Shown here: piece after piece, positions 1-6,228 of the stretch
How the letters are laid out: each line of letters begins with the position of its first letter
How positions within the stretch are numbered: the stretch's first letter is position 1
Source of the DNA: B3-G11 sp039714175
Lineage (GTDB): Bacteria > Actinomycetota > Acidimicrobiia > Spongiisociales > UBA5794
Assembly (NCBI GenBank): GCA_039714175.1
Contig: JBDLJV010000036.1
Span: 1-16,387 of the forward strand
Reading direction: 5' to 3'
Length of the DNA: 16,387 nucleotides
Made by a program: the position numbers and the translations under genes
Notes under the pieces: generated by a model
Databases searched by the model: none
Told to the model about the DNA's origin: nothing
Seen by the model: the letters and a program-made list of their open reading frames with translations, nothing else

Positions 1-180
1 CCACTCACCGAACGATGTGCGGGCGAGACGCGGATCGGTCCAAGCTGCACGATCGAGATTGGCCTGCTCGTTGCGCAGCCACTTCTGAGCGTCAATCTTT
101 GAGTCAAAGTGAGTTGCTCCCGAAGGCATCCGACATACTTGACATGTTGATGACCTGGGTTGAGCTACAGGAGGCCGCGA
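1..180 (-). pseudogene. N-terminal fragment of a tyrosine (phage-type) integrase, runs off the left edge
   Basis: Read on the minus strand, the frame gives MPSGATHFDSKIDAQKWL, then a segment with W-T-D-P-R, ending in TSFGEW at base 1. This is the pattern of the arm-binding N-terminal region of actinobacterial tyrosine integrases (G-x-x-x-x-x-F-x-[ST]-K-x-[ED]-A-x-x-W-L, then G/A-x-W-x-D-P, then T-F-G-E-W/Y). The catalytic domain would lie outside the window. The 5' end looks broken: the only ATG in frame is at 129, there is no Shine-Dalgarno sequence before it, and the frame is closed by TAA at 183-181, so the usual 25-30 residues before P-S-G are missing. It may be a decayed gene or a complete one hit by a frameshift. 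It fits with the tRNA-Asn fragment at 7666 as a sign of past integration. Family call moderately sure; the broken state is inferred. Confidence 0.5.
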
Positions 181-268
181 TTACCGCTGTAGATGGATGG
201 GATCAGCGTTAGCCGACCGTCGCTCTTCCGCCTCTGAGGTGCGGCGTTATGCGGATTCTTCCGAGCAA

Positions 269-314
269 CATCCGCCGATCTTCAGTGCAGGACCCCACTG
301 AGCATCGGCGGATG
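269..314. terminator. Long hairpin, possible terminator downstream of the first DUF2188 gene
   Basis: Perfect 11-bp arms CATCCGCCGAT (269-279) and ATCGGCGGATG (304-314) are extended inwards by TCAGTG/CACTGA after a 2-nt internal bulge, leaving an 8-nt loop. There is no T-run on either side, so it is not a classic intrinsic terminator. It lies 140 nt beyond the stop of the minus-strand gene at 454. It could also be a remnant of a mobile-element end. Confidence 0.4.
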
Positions 315-453
315 CGTCGATGTTCCGGCACCGGGAATGCTGGGTCTTCGGAATCGAGGGGACAATTGGCCACCCATTGTCAACTGCAGGAGGTGCACGT
401 GGACCCCTTGGCCAGGGCTACTCATTGCTCGGCAGGGCCTCGGTCTCGGTGTC

Positions 454-693
454 TTACCGTCGGTCTCGGGGCGGGTTGGGGTCGTTGCCGGGTGGTACGG
501 TGTCGCTGTCGCGAATTGTGCCGTTGGGTCGGTGTATGACGATTTCGCCTCCGCCGTTGTTTGCGAGGATCTCGCGTGCCCGGTCGATGGCGCCGCGTTG
601 TGTGGTGGTGGTGTCGCTCACTCGATCAGATCCGGGTTTGCGGATGGCCCATCCGTTTCCGTGTGGTACGACGTGGCGTTCGTTGCGTGGCAT
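454..693 (-). CDS. DUF2188 domain protein, copy 1 (79 aa)
   Basis: A small soluble protein with the DUF2188 pattern: an H-V-V-P start, G-N-G-W-A-I near residue 13, a middle T-x-x-x-A-I-x-x-A-R-E stretch, and G-E-I-V-I-H followed by an N-G-T turn. DUF2188 proteins are usually 60-80 aa, so this is full length with a short proline/arginine tail. Their molecular role is unknown to me. The ATG at 693 was chosen because CCGGAGG sits 6 nt upstream; a TTG two codons earlier would abut that Shine-Dalgarno sequence and is unlikely. The gene points away from the secreted-protein operon at 1149 and belongs to the duplicated block. Its stop codon lies in a 20-bp unit that copy 2 lacks. Confidence 0.8.
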   Translation of the reverse strand: MPRNERHVVPHGNGWAIRKPGSDRVSDTTTTQRGAIDRAREILANNGGGEIVIHRPNGTIRDSDTVPPGNDPNPPRDRR

Positions 694-855
694 TGTCAAC
701 CTCCGGTTGCGGTTCGTGTCTTTGCATTCTTCTTACTCTGTCTATCTCCGTATGGGTGGGTTGGGTTCCCTGGGCGGTCACCGGGTTCACAGGTTCAGGA
801 GTCGTGCCCGGTGAGGTGACGGGGTTGTTCCTGGTACGTGCCGTTGACGGGTGGC

Positions 856-911
856 CGGCCGGCGAGACTCCCGTGTGCCGGGTCTTCAAGGCACGTGGGG
901 CTCGCCGGCCG
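856..911 (+). other. Conserved long hairpin in the duplicated leader, copy 1
   Basis: Arms CGGCCGGCGAG (856-866) and CTCGCCGGCCG (901-911) enclose a second helix, CCCGTGTGCC with GGCACGTGGG, which needs two G-U pairs, around the loop GGGTCTTCAA. The G-U pairs hold only in plus-strand RNA; the minus-strand transcript would have C-A mismatches there. It lies between the divergent DUF2188 and secreted-protein genes. It may be a structured leader RNA, a small RNA or a transcriptional barrier; the sequence does not decide. Confidence 0.5.
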
Positions 912-979
912 ACGATCGAGAAGTGTTGAAATCTGATTCAGCGGGCGCCGTTGACTGATTATCCCCGATGGGGGGGGGC

Positions 980-1047
980 GGTTCCATCTGAAGAGGGCTT
1001 TGGGGAATCAGGGAACTTGTTGGGTGGCTGCGGTGATAAGCGTGCGA
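980..1047 (+). promoter_or_regulatory. Candidate promoter/operator region upstream of the first secreted-protein operon
   Basis: GGTTCC (980-985) and GGAAC (1012-1016) form an inverted pair. GGGAACTT resembles an ECF-type -35 element and is followed after about 16 nt by TGCGGTGATAA, which is identical in copy 2. Conservation in both copies and the position before a gene with its own Shine-Dalgarno sequence suggest a promoter, perhaps read by one of the ECF sigma factors here. No start site can be fixed from sequence. Confidence 0.3.
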
Positions 1048-1148
1048 CAGAGGGGTTCAGTTGCCACCGAAGTTGGCACACCCTCAGTGAATACGGAATC
1101 ACCAACTAGGGAATTGGTGAAGCGGGGAAGTCCTAAGGAGGGACGACT

Positions 1149-1865
1149 ATGGAATACACTCTTCGAAATCGCTGGCTTTGGCTGGCGCTCTCACTAGCTC
1201 TGGCGGCAGCGATGCTCGCTCTGGTCTCCTCGCCAGCGTCGGCGCGGCAGCCCAGTAGAGATGTTGATTCGTTCATGGAGCTGATGAGCGATACTGGTCA
1301 CGAGTTTGCAGGTGAAGCGGAGGCTCTGGAGGCCCTTGCGGAATCCGGCATACCGGTTGACGTGGCTATTGAGATGTTGGAACAAGGAGGTGTGGCTGCG
1401 GCGGATTACTTCCTCCCGCTGATCATCGAGGTGATCGAGGAATTGCCGACGCGTGGCGCCGCCTTGACACCCTCGCTCGATGAAATGGCTTCTGCTGTCG
1501 CGACGGAGTGTGACAGTCAGAGCACAAAAGTCGATCTGAAGGGTGGAGCTTCCGGGATCACGGTGCTGTGGCACCGGCTGGCATCCAGCCACTGTTTCGA
1601 CGGGTCGATTATTGTCGGAACTCCGACAGCTACCGTCAGCTCCGGGCGTACGTCGTATGGACTCGCTATGGGCTACCGCTGGACCAGTACCCCACAGCTG
1701 ATCTCCAGCGGCTGGATCACCTACCAGAAGCAGTACCGTTTCAAGGAGGAAGGTACCTATCAGATCTGTCCGGTGGGACTTCCGTACTGCTACGGCGGGA
1801 GCGATCCTTGGATTCAACATGACAAGTACTACTCAGGTTCGTCGATCGCTCGATACGGCCTGTAG
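1149..1865 (+). CDS. Secreted protein of the C-x-D-G / PWIQH family, copy 1 (238 aa)
   Basis: The ATG follows AAGGAGG at a good distance. Residues 1-33 form a Sec signal peptide (R-N-R, hydrophobic core, A-S-A cleavage site). Residues ~35-115 are acidic and probably helical. The C-terminal ~120 residues are rich in Tyr, Trp, Gly and Ser with several Cys, and carry W-H-R-L, H-C-F-D-G, a TP-x-x-TV stretch and D-P-W-I-Q-H near the end. The same order (W..L, C-W-D-G, TP..TV, PWIQH) occurs in the minus-strand protein at 6412-7134, although the N-terminal halves differ. I recall similar secreted actinobacterial proteins with C-W/Y-D-G and PWI motifs and no assigned function. A small membrane-protein gene follows after 3 nt. 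A secreted effector or surface protein is plausible, unproven. Confidence 0.8.
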   Translation: MEYTLRNRWLWLALSLALAAAMLALVSSPASARQPSRDVDSFMELMSDTGHEFAGEAEALEALAESGIPVDVAIEMLEQGGVAAADYFLPLIIEVIEELPTRGAALTPSLDEMASAVATECDSQSTKVDLKGGASGITVLWHRLASSHCFDGSIIVGTPTATVSSGRTSYGLAMGYRWTSTPQLISSGWITYQKQYRFKEEGTYQICPVGLPYCYGGSDPWIQHDKYYSGSSIARYGL

Positions 1866-1868
1866 GTT

Positions 1869-2099
1869 GTGCGGACGATGAGGTGGTATGCCAACGATCT
1901 CAGGTGGATTCCGGCTAGATACGCGGTGTTCGGTGTGCTAATCGGATACTTTGCCCCGATCGGGGCAGCGGTCGTCGCGGCGATTCTCGGTGGTTGGGCG
2001 ATATTCGCCCGGAACCCCAAGAGCGGAGTCCTCGTTCAATTGGCACTGGTGTTGGCCATCCCCGCCGCCATCGCCAGCTTCCTTCGATCGGGCATATAG
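1869..2099 (+). CDS. Small two-helix membrane protein following the secreted protein (76 aa)
   Basis: The frame starts with GTG only 3 nt after the stop of the upstream gene; an ATG at 1878 with GTAGG about 10 nt before it is an equally good start. Two hydrophobic segments (about residues 17-45 and 53-73) are separated by a short R-N-P-K-S loop, so an integral membrane protein is expected. The tight spacing indicates co-transcription and probably translational coupling. The second PWIQH gene (6412-7134) is also followed at once by a small hydrophobic protein, which makes a partner role likely, such as immunity, anchoring or export help. I do not recognise a named family. Confidence 0.6.
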   Translation: MRTMRWYANDLRWIPARYAVFGVLIGYFAPIGAAVVAAILGGWAIFARNPKSGVLVQLALVLAIPAAIASFLRSGI

Positions 2100-2113
2100 C
2101 ACTCATCATCCTT

Positions 2114-2151
2114 GGTTGGGCCTCGTGACCGGTAGGTCTCGGGGCCCAACC
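2114..2151 (+). terminator. Stem-loop closing the first secreted-protein operon
   Basis: Arms GGTTGGGCCTCG (2114-2125) and CGGGGCCCAACC (2140-2151) pair over 12 positions with one T-G wobble, 15 nt after the membrane-protein stop codon. There is no T-tract, but the position mirrors the stem-loop that ends the paralogous operon at 6173-6222. Confidence 0.6.
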
Positions 2152-2785
2152 GCGCTCGTAGGGCGCATCTCGCGTAATCATCCGCTCCCAGATGGCAGCA
2201 AGCGTCTGGTCTGGGTTGCGTTGACCATGTTCTGTACACTCGGTGGCTGCAATCTGGTCGGGGCAAGAGATGACGCGGTTGCACTCATGGGTGTGATCGT
2301 CATCGGCGAGAAGAACGAGGGAGATGTTGCCGTCTGGCTCGCAGAGCGGATTGAGACCACCAATGGCTGAACCGGTCGGTGGCAAGGGGAGCGTGATGAG
2401 CTTTCCATGACGCGCTCAGGACGCGTATCACTGAAGACTGGTGTGTGGAGCTGACGAACAGGGTCATCTTGCCCGTGTTCTCGTTCTGTGGACTCGGGCC
2501 AATACTGTCGAGCTTGTTGGGGGATCGTCCATTCCTGCAATCAGGATCTGGCGCCAGTTTGCATAGGAGAGCGCGTTGCGATCACATACGAAAGGATCCC
2601 GCACAGCACACCGACTATGGTCTTCGAAATCGGGCGAGCTGATCTAGTCGATCGTGGAGAGACCGTGTCGCCAAACCGGGGGAAGACCAGAACCTCCACA
2701 AAACTCGGGGCGATTCAAGTTGTGTTCGGAAATTGGACCCTGATCGAATGGAGAACCATCCACCACAACCGGCCTGCCGTACAGC
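2152..2785. other. Stretch with no recognisable intact gene
   Basis: No frame gives a convincing protein. The best candidate is a short plus-strand frame from TTG 2221 or ATG 2227 to 2370, with a hydrophobic start running into L-G-G-C, a lipobox-like string, followed by about 35 residues. It has no clear Shine-Dalgarno sequence, so I treat it as doubtful or a remnant. The right part holds CCGGGGGAAGACCA (2676-2689), an element shared with the boundary repeats. The segment looks like eroded intergenic DNA between two modules. Confidence 0.4.
2676..2689 (+). repeat. Isolated copy of the CCGGGGG-x-AGACCA element
   Basis: The 14-mer CCGGGGGAAGACCA is identical to the right half of the boundary repeat at 5903-5943. 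GAGCTGATCT lies ~30 nt upstream and resembles the left half of the repeat at 2786, but the spacing is longer and the dyad is not intact. Probably a degenerate extra copy. Confidence 0.4.
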
Positions 2786-2827
2786 TGATTCAAGTGAGCT
2801 GACTCAACCGAAGCCGGGGGTAGACCA
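2786..2827 (+). repeat. Module-boundary repeat, copy 1
   Basis: Structure: TGATTCA, 7 nt, TGACTCA (an imperfect dyad), 7 further nt, then CCGGGGGTAGACCA. The same layout and orientation recur at 5903-5943 and 8124-8164, each time between gene modules. It overlaps the extended 3' end of the second DUF2188 gene. It could be a recombinase core site or a regulator binding site. Confidence 0.6.
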
Positions 2828-3100
2828 CTCCAAGAATCCCAGGGCTATCCATTGCTTGGCAGGGCCTCGGTCTCGGGGTGGGTTGGGGTCGTTGCCGGGT
2901 GGTACGGTGTTGCTGTCGCGAGTTGTGCCGTTGGGTCGGTGTATGACGATTTCGCCTCCGCCGTTGTTTGCGAGGATCTCGCGTGCCCGGTCGATGGCGT
3001 CGCGTTGTGTGGTGGTGGTGTCGCTCACCCGGTCAGATCCGGGTTTGCGGATGGCCCATCCGTTTCCGTGTGGTACGACGTGGCGTTCGTTGCGTGGCAT
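2804..3100 (-). CDS. DUF2188 domain protein, copy 2, with altered C-terminus (98 aa)
   Basis: Nearly identical to the protein at 454-693 through its proline-rich PNPPRDR string. The same ATG and CCGGAGG Shine-Dalgarno sequence are present. After that point the proteins differ: copy 1 ends one residue later, while this copy continues for about 20 residues rich in Trp, Gly and Pro. The cause is visible. Copy 1 has the direct repeat TCGGTCTCGG twice, 20 bp apart, with the stop codon in between; here only one unit remains, so the stop is lost and translation runs into the boundary repeat. The tail looks like translated intergenic DNA. Function as for copy 1, unknown. Confidence 0.75.
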   Translation of the reverse strand: MPRNERHVVPHGNGWAIRKPGSDRVSDTTTTQRDAIDRAREILANNGGGEIVIHRPNGTTRDSNTVPPGNDPNPPRDRGPAKQWIALGFLEWSTPGFG

Positions 3101-3280
3101 TGTCAACCTCCGGTTGCGGTTCGTGTCCTTGCGTTCTTCCTACTCTGTCTATCTGCGTATGGGTGGGTTGGGTTCCCTCGGCGGCGGGGTGGACTCAGCG
3201 GTCAGCGTGTTCACAGATTCAGGAGTCGTGCCCAGTTGATGGGACGGGGTTGTTCCTGGTACGTGCCGTTGACGGGTGGC

Positions 3281-3336
3281 CGGCCGGCGAGACACCCGTG
3301 TGCCGGGTCTTCAAGGCACGTGGGGCTCGCCGGCCG
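3281..3336 (+). other. Conserved long hairpin in the duplicated leader, copy 2
   Basis: Same 11-bp outer arms (3281-3291, 3326-3336) and same inner helix with two G-U pairs as at 856-911. The only change noticed in the element is in the unpaired junction (ACT to ACA), so every paired base is kept while neighbouring DNA has several substitutions. Confidence 0.5.
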
Positions 3337-3404
3337 ACGATCGAGAATTGTTGAGATCTGTTCTCGTGGACGCCGTTGACCGGTTATCCCCGATTGGGCG
3401 GGGC

Positions 3405-3470
3405 GGTTCCATCTGAGGAGAACTTCGAGAAATCGGGGAACCCGTTGGGCTGCTGCGGTGATAACTGTGC
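3405..3470 (+). promoter_or_regulatory. Candidate promoter/operator upstream of the crystallin-like / sigma operon
   Basis: GGTTCC (3405-3410) and GGAACC (3437-3442) form a perfect inverted pair. GGGAACCC resembles an ECF -35 element and precedes the conserved TGCGGTGATAA by a promoter-like distance. Because the operon encodes an ECF sigma factor, autoregulation is an attractive but unproven idea. Confidence 0.3.
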
Positions 3471-3518
3471 GAAAGAGTGGGGTAGAGCCCCTCATTGGAC
3501 AATCGAAAGGGTCTTCAA

Positions 3519-4064
3519 ATGCGAGCACGTGCCGCAGTAGTTACGGTCGCGTTGGCCGTTGCAACCGTTGTGCCGGCAGCGAATGCTGCCGCTGTGGGCC
3601 AGCATGCTGGAGTACAGCAGCATTGCGTGGTCGACGTTGTCGGTCAGGCTGACGATGGCGAACTCATCATGGGGACGGAGAGATGTTTCGAAACGTTTGC
3701 AGAGGTTACAAGCTACGCGAGCGGCGGCGATGTCCTTCTGCCGGCGGATATGGGGCCGTCGGAGTTCGCGGCGTCGAGCGTCGCAGCAGTGTCGTCGTAC
3801 GCGATAGGGATTCACTACACGGGCAGGTACGGGACGGGTTCGTCGATCACGGTGGTCGGTTCGTCATGTACCGGTGGCTGGTGGCATCCCCCGGTGTGGA
3901 TGAGGTACGACATGTCGAGCACACACAATGGGTGCCCGAAGATCGAGCACCGGACCGGCACCGACGGCACCGGATTCGCATCGACTACGTACGGTGTGGG
4001 CAGTACCAGCAACCTGAACTCCGCGGTCGAGAACAACGTAGGGACTGTCAAGTACCTGCCCTAG
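3519..4064 (+). CDS. Secreted beta/gamma-crystallin-like protein, copy 1 (181 aa)
   Basis: The ATG at 3519 has GAAAGGG about 8 nt upstream; an in-frame TTG at 3495 has none. Residues 1-24 are a signal peptide ending A-N-A. The mature part has a C-x(~17)-C-F-E-T segment, then from about residue 95 a Gly/Tyr/Ser/Thr-rich domain with Y-T-G-R-Y-G-T-G-S-S-I, resembling the Y-x-G-x-x-x-x-G-x-S strand of crystallin/I36-type folds. The protein at 14018-14569 has the same length and order (signal, C..C-F, Y-D-G-T-G-W-T-G-S-S-L) and is a clearer match, which supports the assignment. It lies 17 nt before an ECF sigma gene and should be co-transcribed with it. An envelope signal or sensor for the sigma pair, an inhibitor, or an effector are all possible. 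Confidence 0.7.
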   Translation: MRARAAVVTVALAVATVVPAANAAAVGQHAGVQQHCVVDVVGQADDGELIMGTERCFETFAEVTSYASGGDVLLPADMGPSEFAASSVAAVSSYAIGIHYTGRYGTGSSITVVGSSCTGGWWHPPVWMRYDMSSTHNGCPKIEHRTGTDGTGFASTTYGVGSTSNLNSAVENNVGTVKYLP

Positions 4065-4081
4065 GACCTAGCCTTCTTGAG

Positions 4082-4672
4082 ATGAACACCCCGGATCTGG
4101 ACCGGTGCGGCGACGACGAGATCTTGGAACTGTCGTTGTCGGATCCGCACCGGTTTGAGGTCATCTACGAACGTCACTACCCGAGCATTCACCGGTATGT
4201 GACACGGCGCCTCGGACGCGATGCCGCTGACGACATCGCGTCCGAGGTGTTCCTTCGCGCGTTCGATTCGCGTCACAGGTATCGGTCGTTCGGTCATGGC
4301 ACGTGTTTGCCGTGGTTGTATCGGATTGCATCGCACATCTCATTGAACGAGGCGCGACGACGCGGACGCGAAGCCAAGGCAGTGCGTCGCATTGACGCTC
4401 GAGACGCAACCACAGATGAGGTGTCGAATATTGCGTGGCGTGTCGACGCACGGCGATGTGTCGAGGAGTCTGGCATCATCGATGTCATCAGCGGCCTGGA
4501 TGAGGATCTGCGCGATACGCTGTATCTCCATGCCCTCGCCGACGCCAGTTATCTTGAGATTGCAGACGCAACGGGAGTGCCGGTCGGTACCGTCAAGTCG
4601 CGTCTGTCGCGTCTGCGCGTCAAGCTGCGCAAGCAGCTCGAACGGCTTGATCGATGCAAGGAGTTGGTGTGA
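4082..4672 (+). CDS. ECF (sigma-70 family) RNA polymerase sigma factor, copy 1 (196 aa)
   Basis: Region 2 is clear at residues ~22-90: F-E-x-I-Y-E-R-H-Y, R-Y-V-x-R-R-L-G, A-D-D-I-A-S-E-V-F-L-R-A-F, then P-W-L-Y-R-I-A with N-E-A-R-R-R. Region 4 follows at ~140-190: L-R-D-T-L-Y-L-H-A-L, S-Y-L-E-I-A-D-A-T-G-V-P-V-G-T-V-K-S-R-L-S-R-L-R. There is no region 3, as expected for ECF factors, and the length is typical. It would direct RNA polymerase to a small regulon, probably including its own operon. Its TGA shares a base with the ATG of the next gene, so the pair is translationally coupled. The upstream crystallin-like protein ends 17 nt before. The start is the ATG nearest the conserved N-terminus; no strong Shine-Dalgarno sequence is seen, so coupling to the upstream gene may matter. 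Confidence 0.92.
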   Translation: MNTPDLDRCGDDEILELSLSDPHRFEVIYERHYPSIHRYVTRRLGRDAADDIASEVFLRAFDSRHRYRSFGHGTCLPWLYRIASHISLNEARRRGREAKAVRRIDARDATTDEVSNIAWRVDARRCVEESGIIDVISGLDEDLRDTLYLHALADASYLEIADATGVPVGTVKSRLSRLRVKLRKQLERLDRCKELV

Positions 4673-5697
4673 TGGACAAGCTCCGACGCATCGCCGAATA
4701 CATCGAAACACCCGACGACCACACCGCGGCCATGGCTGCAGGCCGTGACCAGCTGCGCTCCCACATTGAACAGTCCATCGGCAGCCAGCAGGCTGAGCAA
4801 CCGAGCAGCGCAGTCGGTACCGACGCCGCGACAGCAGGTCAGACCGTCGGGCGAGGACGTGCAGGTCGACTCCCACGACGCTGGATCACCGGCACGGCTG
4901 CAGCAATAGCAGCGGCCGTTGTCGCTTTCGCCATCATCGTCCTGCCCGCCGAACAGGTCACCGCGCTCGGCACCCTCGCGGAAGTAGTCGAGACCCTGCC
5001 GAACGACGCCTTTGCCGGCGCCGCCATTGAACGGCACACGACCAGCCGTTGGGTGGACTCAGCGCCGATCGATGTCACAGATCCCGACAGCGAGAAAGCG
5101 GTGTTCAGAGTCGCAACCGAAGAGACCCGGAGGACCTCAACCGACGACATGATCCAAGTCGAAACTCACATCCTTGGCGTCGAGTTCCTCACCGACCTGA
5201 CCGCGGAGGACGAGGCGACAATCGAGGAACTGGTCGGAGCCGGAACCGTTGACACCTACACCTACCCGATTGACGAAGACCACCAGCAGCGGCGACAGAA
5301 ACTCTCAGACGACCCTGTCACATTGGAAGAGAGCATCAGGCGCGACATCGAACGCTGGGGCAACCTGGACGTGCCCGACGACATCGAGGTCTTCGAAGCG
5401 ATCATCGACATACACCGCGTCTATGTCCTCACCCCCGCAGAACGAGCCGCGACACTCCACGTCCTCGCAGACCTCCCCGAGCTCACATCCACCGCCGACG
5501 GGACATCAGTTCACGTCCTGGCGGATTATGAAACCAGCCTCGGCCGAGAACAACGCACCGCCACCTTCGACAACGAAGGCTGGCTCACCGCCGAGACACA
5601 CACCTACCACGACGGCATCCCCGACCTCATCGACGGACCAGTCCTCGGATTCCAAGCCACATACAAACCTCCAACCTCTGTCACACAAACCGGGTAG
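4672..5697 (+). CDS. One-pass membrane protein, putative anti-sigma partner (341 aa; CU044_5270-like)
   Basis: The ATG overlaps the sigma stop codon by one base, with AAGGAG 8 nt upstream. Residues 1-70 are cytoplasmic and charged, containing the I-x-x-P-D-D-H string and polar linkers. One transmembrane helix lies at ~72-92. The remaining ~250 residues are acidic and extracytoplasmic, with strand-like stretches and a final G-Y/F-x-A-T-Y-x-P-P. This layout and its place after an ECF sigma gene match the actinobacterial family often labelled CU044_5270, whose members are thought to control the adjacent sigma factor. I do not see a zinc-binding anti-sigma motif (H-x3-C-x2-C), so the mechanism is open. 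No clear terminator follows. Confidence 0.75.
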   Translation: MDKLRRIAEYIETPDDHTAAMAAGRDQLRSHIEQSIGSQQAEQPSSAVGTDAATAGQTVGRGRAGRLPRRWITGTAAAIAAAVVAFAIIVLPAEQVTALGTLAEVVETLPNDAFAGAAIERHTTSRWVDSAPIDVTDPDSEKAVFRVATEETRRTSTDDMIQVETHILGVEFLTDLTAEDEATIEELVGAGTVDTYTYPIDEDHQQRRQKLSDDPVTLEESIRRDIERWGNLDVPDDIEVFEAIIDIHRVYVLTPAERAATLHVLADLPELTSTADGTSVHVLADYETSLGREQRTATFDNEGWLTAETHTYHDGIPDLIDGPVLGFQATYKPPTSVTQTG

Positions 5698-6172
5698 CGA
5701 CCCATCCTCGAGCAGGCGTCGCGGTGTCCGCACGGTGACGGTGTCTGCCGCGCGCCGGTCCCTAGTTGTGGAATTGACAGACTGCTCGACAGTTCGCGGA
5801 ATCCATTGAGATCCTCCAGCGCGGGCAGCACTGCCTTGCCGTGCTCGGAATCCGGACCCCCGTTTCAATCGACCCACCTTGGCACGCGAGCCGTTGCCCC
5901 GATGAGTCAAGCGAACTGACTCCAGGAAACCGGGGGAAGACCACCAGGGGAACCGAATGTCGTCACTCTGTGTTGCCTGGCCTTCGGTGGACCAGACTCG
6001 CCAATTCAAGGAGATCAGTGCACCGACCCTACGAGGATGATTCGGAGAAGACGCTCGGAGCACAGCGAGACGGTAATTCGCGGCCCGAATGGAAGGCACC
6101 CTTGGAGTCGTAGATGCCTGCCGAGCGTGGCACCATCTTACAAGAGCGCCGCGATATTGGGCCCGCACGCGG
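5698..6172. other. Intergenic stretch between convergent operons
   Basis: This lies between the stop of the plus-strand anti-sigma gene and the stem-loop of the minus-strand operon. I see no convincing gene on either strand; the longer open frames have no Shine-Dalgarno sequence and no recognisable motif. It contains the second boundary repeat (5903-5943). No good hairpin terminator for the plus-strand operon was found. Confidence 0.5.
5903..5943 (+). repeat. Module-boundary repeat, copy 2
   Basis: TGAGTCA, 7 nt, TGACTCC, 6 nt, then CCGGGGGAAGACCA. The dyad is best preserved here: the left arm TGAGTC pairs fully with GACTC on the right. It lies between the sigma/anti-sigma operon and the second PWIQH operon. 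Confidence 0.6.
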
Positions 6173-6222
6173 GTGTGCTCTGGCTCCGTGGCGTGAAAGG
6201 CGCCTTCGGAGCCAGAGCACAC
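6173..6222 (-). terminator. Perfect 16-bp stem-loop closing the second PWIQH operon
   Basis: GTGTGCTCTGGCTCCG (6173-6188) and CGGAGCCAGAGCACAC (6207-6222) are perfectly complementary around an 18-nt loop. The stem begins 7 nt beyond the stop codon of the minus-strand small membrane protein. There is no T-tract. The position matches the stem-loop at 2114-2151 after the paralogous operon. Confidence 0.75.
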
Positions 6223-6228
6223 TGTTGA

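Larger units (their letters stand above)
412..1052 (+). repeat. Duplicated ~640-bp block, copy 1 (DUF2188 gene plus leader hairpin)
   Basis: By eye this segment is closely similar to 2839-3476 over its whole length, from the CCAGGGCTA start through the DUF2188 gene, the spacer, the GC-rich hairpin and the conserved TGCGGTGATAA string. Differences are scattered substitutions, a 20-bp length difference at the 3' end of the DUF2188 gene, and an indel near 770-800. The sequences flanking the two copies are unrelated, so the edges are quite sharp. Each copy ends shortly before a plus-strand secreted-protein gene (1149 and 3519). Confidence 0.85.
2839..3476 (+). repeat. Duplicated ~640-bp block, copy 2
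   Basis: Counterpart of 412-1052. The DUF2188 coding part, the hairpin and the TGCGGTGATAA region are closely conserved. The 3' end of the DUF2188 gene is 20 bp shorter and the area around 3180-3240 has diverged. This copy sits directly before the crystallin-like protein / sigma / anti-sigma operon, whereas copy 1 precedes a different type of secreted protein, so the block has spread as a unit of its own. Confidence 0.85.

Noticed and set aside
320..819. Several long plus-strand frames opposite the first DUF2188 gene (and the same at 2852-3379)
   Set aside because: They are antisense shadows. The minus-strand protein has a known domain and a good ribosome site, while these have no Shine-Dalgarno sequence and implausible Val/Cys/Trp-rich content.
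2221..2370. A short plus-strand frame with an L-G-G-C lipobox-like string
   Set aside because: Only two to five residues precede the hydrophobic part, there is no ribosome site and no similarity to the other lipoproteins, so I did not call a gene.
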